Below, in pieces: positions 14,956 through 16,014 of a stretch of 16,014 nt of DNA; the first letter of the stretch is position 1, and each line of letters opens with the position of its first letter. The notes under the pieces are model-generated. The model saw only the letters and a program-made list of their open reading frames with translations, had not been told where the DNA came from and ran no database searches. Source of the DNA: Omnitrophica WOR_2 bacterium RBG_13_41_10 (GTDB lineage: Bacteria > Omnitrophota > Gorgyraeia > Gygaellales > Profunditerraquicolaceae); the NCBI GenBank assembly GCA_001805465.1, contig MHGH01000012.1:32309-48322 (forward strand). The letters run 5' to 3'. Position numbers and translations under genes: made by a program.

Positions 14956-15026
14956 AGCGGGCAACGGGACTCGAACCCGTGTAGGTAGCTTGGAAGGCTA
15001 CTGCACTTCCTCTGTGCTATGCCCGC
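14956..15026 (-). tRNA. tRNA-Gly(TCC)
   Basis: The acceptor strands are GCGGGCA and TGCCCGC with discriminator T. The D stem is GCAC/GTGC with a short loop AGAGGAA, the anticodon stem GTAGC/GCTAC encloses CTTCCAA with anticodon TCC at 14992-14994, and the T arm is ACGGG/CCCGT around TTCGAGT. The 3' CCA is encoded at 14953-14955, just outside the mature-body coordinates given. The ATG of the thyA-like gene follows 7 bases later. Confidence 0.96.
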
Positions 15027-15280
15027 ATACGTTAATTATTTATTTTTTAACATTAAGGTCCCTCGCTGCTACCGCAGCTTTAGGATCATTTTTCCTACAA
15101 GTTAGCAACAGAAAAATGACTATTGTTCTACCATTGTCCCGCTGTGCCATCTTAATTCCTACAGCGGGATCCCGCCCGCTAATGAATAGCTTAGCGGGAA
15201 CCTACACCCGCGATAAGTTCTGCTGTAGGCACTCCGTTCGCTATGCGCCTTGTCGGCGCATTTAACGCTCGATTGAGTGC
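15027..15280. other. Hairpin-rich non-coding island between tRNA-Gly and tRNA-Tyr
   Basis: This is the only long stretch without a recognisable gene. It holds many inverted repeats: GCTGC/GCAGC at 15065-15078; TCATTTTTC/GAAAAATGA at 15086-15119; a 9-base stem TCCCGCTGT/ACAGCGGGA at 15137-15169; the 12-base palindrome GCGGGATCCCGC at 15164-15175; CCCGCTAA/TTAGCGGG at 15175-15198; CCTACAGC/GCTGTAGG bracketing 15158-15229; and a long imperfect stem at 15228-15281 with ATGCGCC/GGCGCAT at its tip. Some stems compete for the same bases. A reading frame crosses it, but its protein sequence is just tRNA and repeat read-through. It could be a dispersed palindromic element, a structured RNA or a processing region; the sequence alone does not decide. 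Confidence 0.6.
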
Positions 15281-15313
15281 CACCATAATTTTCCTTATCG
15301 GAAAATTATGGTG
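15281..15313 (-). promoter_or_regulatory. 14-bp hairpin overlapping the 3' end of tRNA-Tyr
   Basis: CACCATAATTTTCC on the transcript strand (15313-15300) is followed by a 5-base loop GATAA and its perfect complement GGAAAATTATGGTG (15294-15281). The 5' arm contains the last acceptor-stem base, the discriminator and the CCA of tRNA-Tyr. With one bulged C the pairing extends further into the acceptor stem. No U-tract follows, so it is not a canonical intrinsic terminator. It could affect tRNA 3' processing or be the edge of the adjoining palindromic island. Confidence 0.6.
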
Positions 15314-15394
15314 GGCAGGAGAGGATTCGAACCTCTGAAGCACAAGTGCAGCAGATTTACAGTCTGTCCCCTTTGGCCACTTGGGTACCTGCCC
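15312..15394 (-). tRNA. tRNA-Tyr(GTA)
   Basis: This is a class II tRNA with acceptor strands GGGCAGG and CCTGCCC, discriminator A, and an encoded CCA at 15309-15311. The D arm CCCAAGTGGCCAAAGGGG is like that of E. coli tRNA-Tyr. The anticodon loop is CTGTAAA with anticodon GTA at 15358-15360, there is a long variable arm (GCAC/GTGC), and the T arm is AGAGG/CCTCT around TTCGAAT. The outermost anticodon-stem pair (27-43) is an A-C mismatch, while the other four pair. It lies 12 bases after tRNA-Thr. Confidence 0.95.
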
Positions 15395-15406
15395 ATAATT
15401 CACATA

Positions 15407-15479
15407 AGCTGGCGACCCGAATTGAACGGGCGACCTCCTCATTACAAGTGAGGAGCTCTACCAACTGAGCTACGCCAGC
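15407..15479 (-). tRNA. tRNA-Thr(TGT)
   Basis: The acceptor strands are GCTGGCG and CGCCAGC with discriminator T. The D arm is GCTC/GAGC with loop AGTTGGTA, the anticodon stem CCTCA/TGAGG encloses CTTGTAA with anticodon TGT at 15444-15446, and the T arm is CCCG..CGGG around TTCAATT. No CCA is encoded, unlike the neighbouring Tyr and Gly tRNAs. Its 5' end lies 4 bases after the stop codon of the nuclease-like gene, so the two are probably on one transcript. Confidence 0.96.
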
Positions 15480-15483
15480 AAAT

Positions 15484-15900
15484 CTATTTCTCAAGCAAAT
15501 CAAATCTCGATTCATATTTTGAAGCCATAACTACATATTTCTTCTGTTTATTTTTAGTCGGCCCTAATCGTAATTTACATGTACTTCTATTCCTAATACC
15601 GCTTAGTGGGACGAAATATACTTTGTTTTGTTTAGGAGAATATACAGCAATAATATCTATATCTTTTGGCGAGTAACGTATAATATTGTAATTATTACAG
15701 CTCCTCATTCTTACTTCGACTACGCCGTCTTTGGGGGTAGCGTACTTAACTTGAATACGTTTAAAAACTCCGTTCTTTTCAGTAACAAGATCATATCTGT
15801 TATCTTCGCCCCAAGGAACAAGTACATTAAATCCATTTTGTTTAAGTAAATATGTAACGAATGCTTCAGCAATATCGCCTTTTTGTTTTGTGATAGCCAT
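15484..15900 (-). CDS. Small PD-(D/E)XK nuclease-like protein
   Basis: The 138-residue protein resembles the group I intron-associated PD-(D/E)XK endonuclease family (the I-Ssp6803I type). It starts KGDIAEAFVTYLLKQNGFNV, with a candidate E12 in the first helix, then EDNRYDLV (D37) and KRIQVKYA (Q50-x-K52), which together give the D...QxK active-site pattern. A basic, Cys- and Tyr-containing tail (STCKLRLGPTKNKQKK) follows. The ATG at 15900 shares a base with the TAA of nnrD (TAATG), and there is no clear Shine-Dalgarno. It ends 4 bases before tRNA-Thr. Neither tRNA-Thr nor tRNA-Tyr contains an intron here, so it is a free-standing member. It may be a domesticated or relict homing endonuclease, or a repair or restriction-type nuclease. 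The fold is likely; its function is not known. Confidence 0.75.
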   Translation of the reverse strand: MAITKQKGDIAEAFVTYLLKQNGFNVLVPWGEDNRYDLVTEKNGVFKRIQVKYATPKDGVVEVRMRSCNNYNIIRYSPKDIDIIAVYSPKQNKVYFVPLSGIRNRSTCKLRLGPTKNKQKKYVVMASKYESRFDLLEK

Positions 15901-16014
15901 TAGCTACTTCTCTTTATCGCCTCGGGAATCTTCTCAATTATATCCGAAGCAATCATGCCGATTTCGGTTTTTTCCTTTGCGGCTAAATCACCGGCTAAGC
16001 CGTGTAAATATACT
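15900..16014 (-). CDS. nnrD: ADP/ATP-dependent NAD(P)H-hydrate dehydratase, C-terminal fragment
   Basis: The last 37 codons of a gene that enters from the right edge read VYLHGLAGDLAAKEK, TEIGMIASDIIEKIPEAIKRSS, then TAA. Y-L-H-G-x-A-x-D-x-A, followed by x-A-(S/T)-D-(L/I)-I-E-x-(L/I)-P-x-A, is the conserved C-terminal end of the YjeF/NnrD carbohydrate-kinase-like domain, which repairs hydrated NAD(P)H. The TAA overlaps the start of the nuclease-like gene (TAATG). Whether the N-terminal epimerase domain (NnrE) is fused cannot be seen here. Confidence 0.87.
   Translation of the reverse strand, partial: VYLHGLAGDLAAKEKTEIGMIASDIIEKIPEAIKRSS

Noticed and set aside
15281..15313. Intrinsic terminator after tRNA-Tyr
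   Set aside because: The stem is AT-rich, overlaps the tRNA 3' end and has no U-tract after it; it is reported instead as an unexplained hairpin.
15191..15442. 83-codon open frame across tRNA-Thr, tRNA-Tyr and the hairpin island on the minus strand
   Set aside because: It reads straight through two tRNAs and inverted repeats; no protein family is recognisable and there is no ribosome-binding site.
15312..15479. Group I intron in tRNA-Thr or tRNA-Tyr, suggested by the neighbouring nuclease-like gene
   Set aside because: Both tRNAs fold as uninterrupted cloverleafs of normal length.

Overview
All genes in this window lie on the minus strand and are packed tightly, so read the window from high to low coordinates. 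Most neighbouring genes share stop and start bases (ATGA, GTGA or TAATG) or lie within about a dozen bases of each other. The base composition is moderate to AT-leaning, with Shine-Dalgarno sequences before several starts. The gene set is bacterial. A methanogen-type thymidylate synthase, a phosphoglycerate-mutase-like candidate homoserine kinase, PilZ proteins opening with a PERR motif and heavily overlapped genes would fit an uncultivated lineage such as Omnitrophota. That placement is an impression from gene content, not something a search has shown.

Region 16014 to 14950: the C-terminus of an NAD(P)H-hydrate dehydratase (nnrD), a small PD-(D/E)XK nuclease-like protein, then tRNA-Thr(TGT), tRNA-Tyr(GTA), a roughly 280-base hairpin-rich non-coding island, and tRNA-Gly(TCC). 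The order Thr(TGT)-Tyr(GTA)-Gly(TCC) is the same as in the E. coli thrU-tyrU-glyT array upstream of tufB, but the tuf gene does not follow here.

Region 14945 to 12650: a ThyA-like protein starting 7 bases after the encoded CCA of tRNA-Gly, a PilZ-domain protein, glycerol-3-phosphate dehydrogenase (gpsA) and tRNA-Pro(GGG).

Region 12648 to 1: a long run of biosynthetic genes: pilZ, hom, thrC, a stand-alone CoaB-like ligase, an ApgM-family protein, a CstA-family transporter, lysC, cimA, valS, nadC and the first codons of uvrB. LysC, Hom, the ApgM-like protein (as the missing homoserine kinase) and ThrC together would take aspartate to threonine, apart from aspartate-semialdehyde dehydrogenase, which is not in the window. 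CimA starts isoleucine synthesis from pyruvate and acetyl-CoA and so bypasses threonine deaminase. The CstA-family transporter next to these genes could supply pyruvate or peptides.

The most unusual signal is a set of four short tandem arrays with a strict 7-base period. Each has exactly four GTAC or G(G/T)AC-type units, and all are embedded in frame inside conserved enzymes (two in valS, two in thrC). They look like a dispersed heptanucleotide repeat family that inserts into genes without breaking them. The second notable signal is the hairpin island between tRNA-Tyr and tRNA-Gly, including a perfect 14-base-pair hairpin that contains the 3' CCA end of tRNA-Tyr. I found no convincing sigma-70-type promoter, riboswitch, CRISPR array, insertion sequence or canonical intrinsic terminator.
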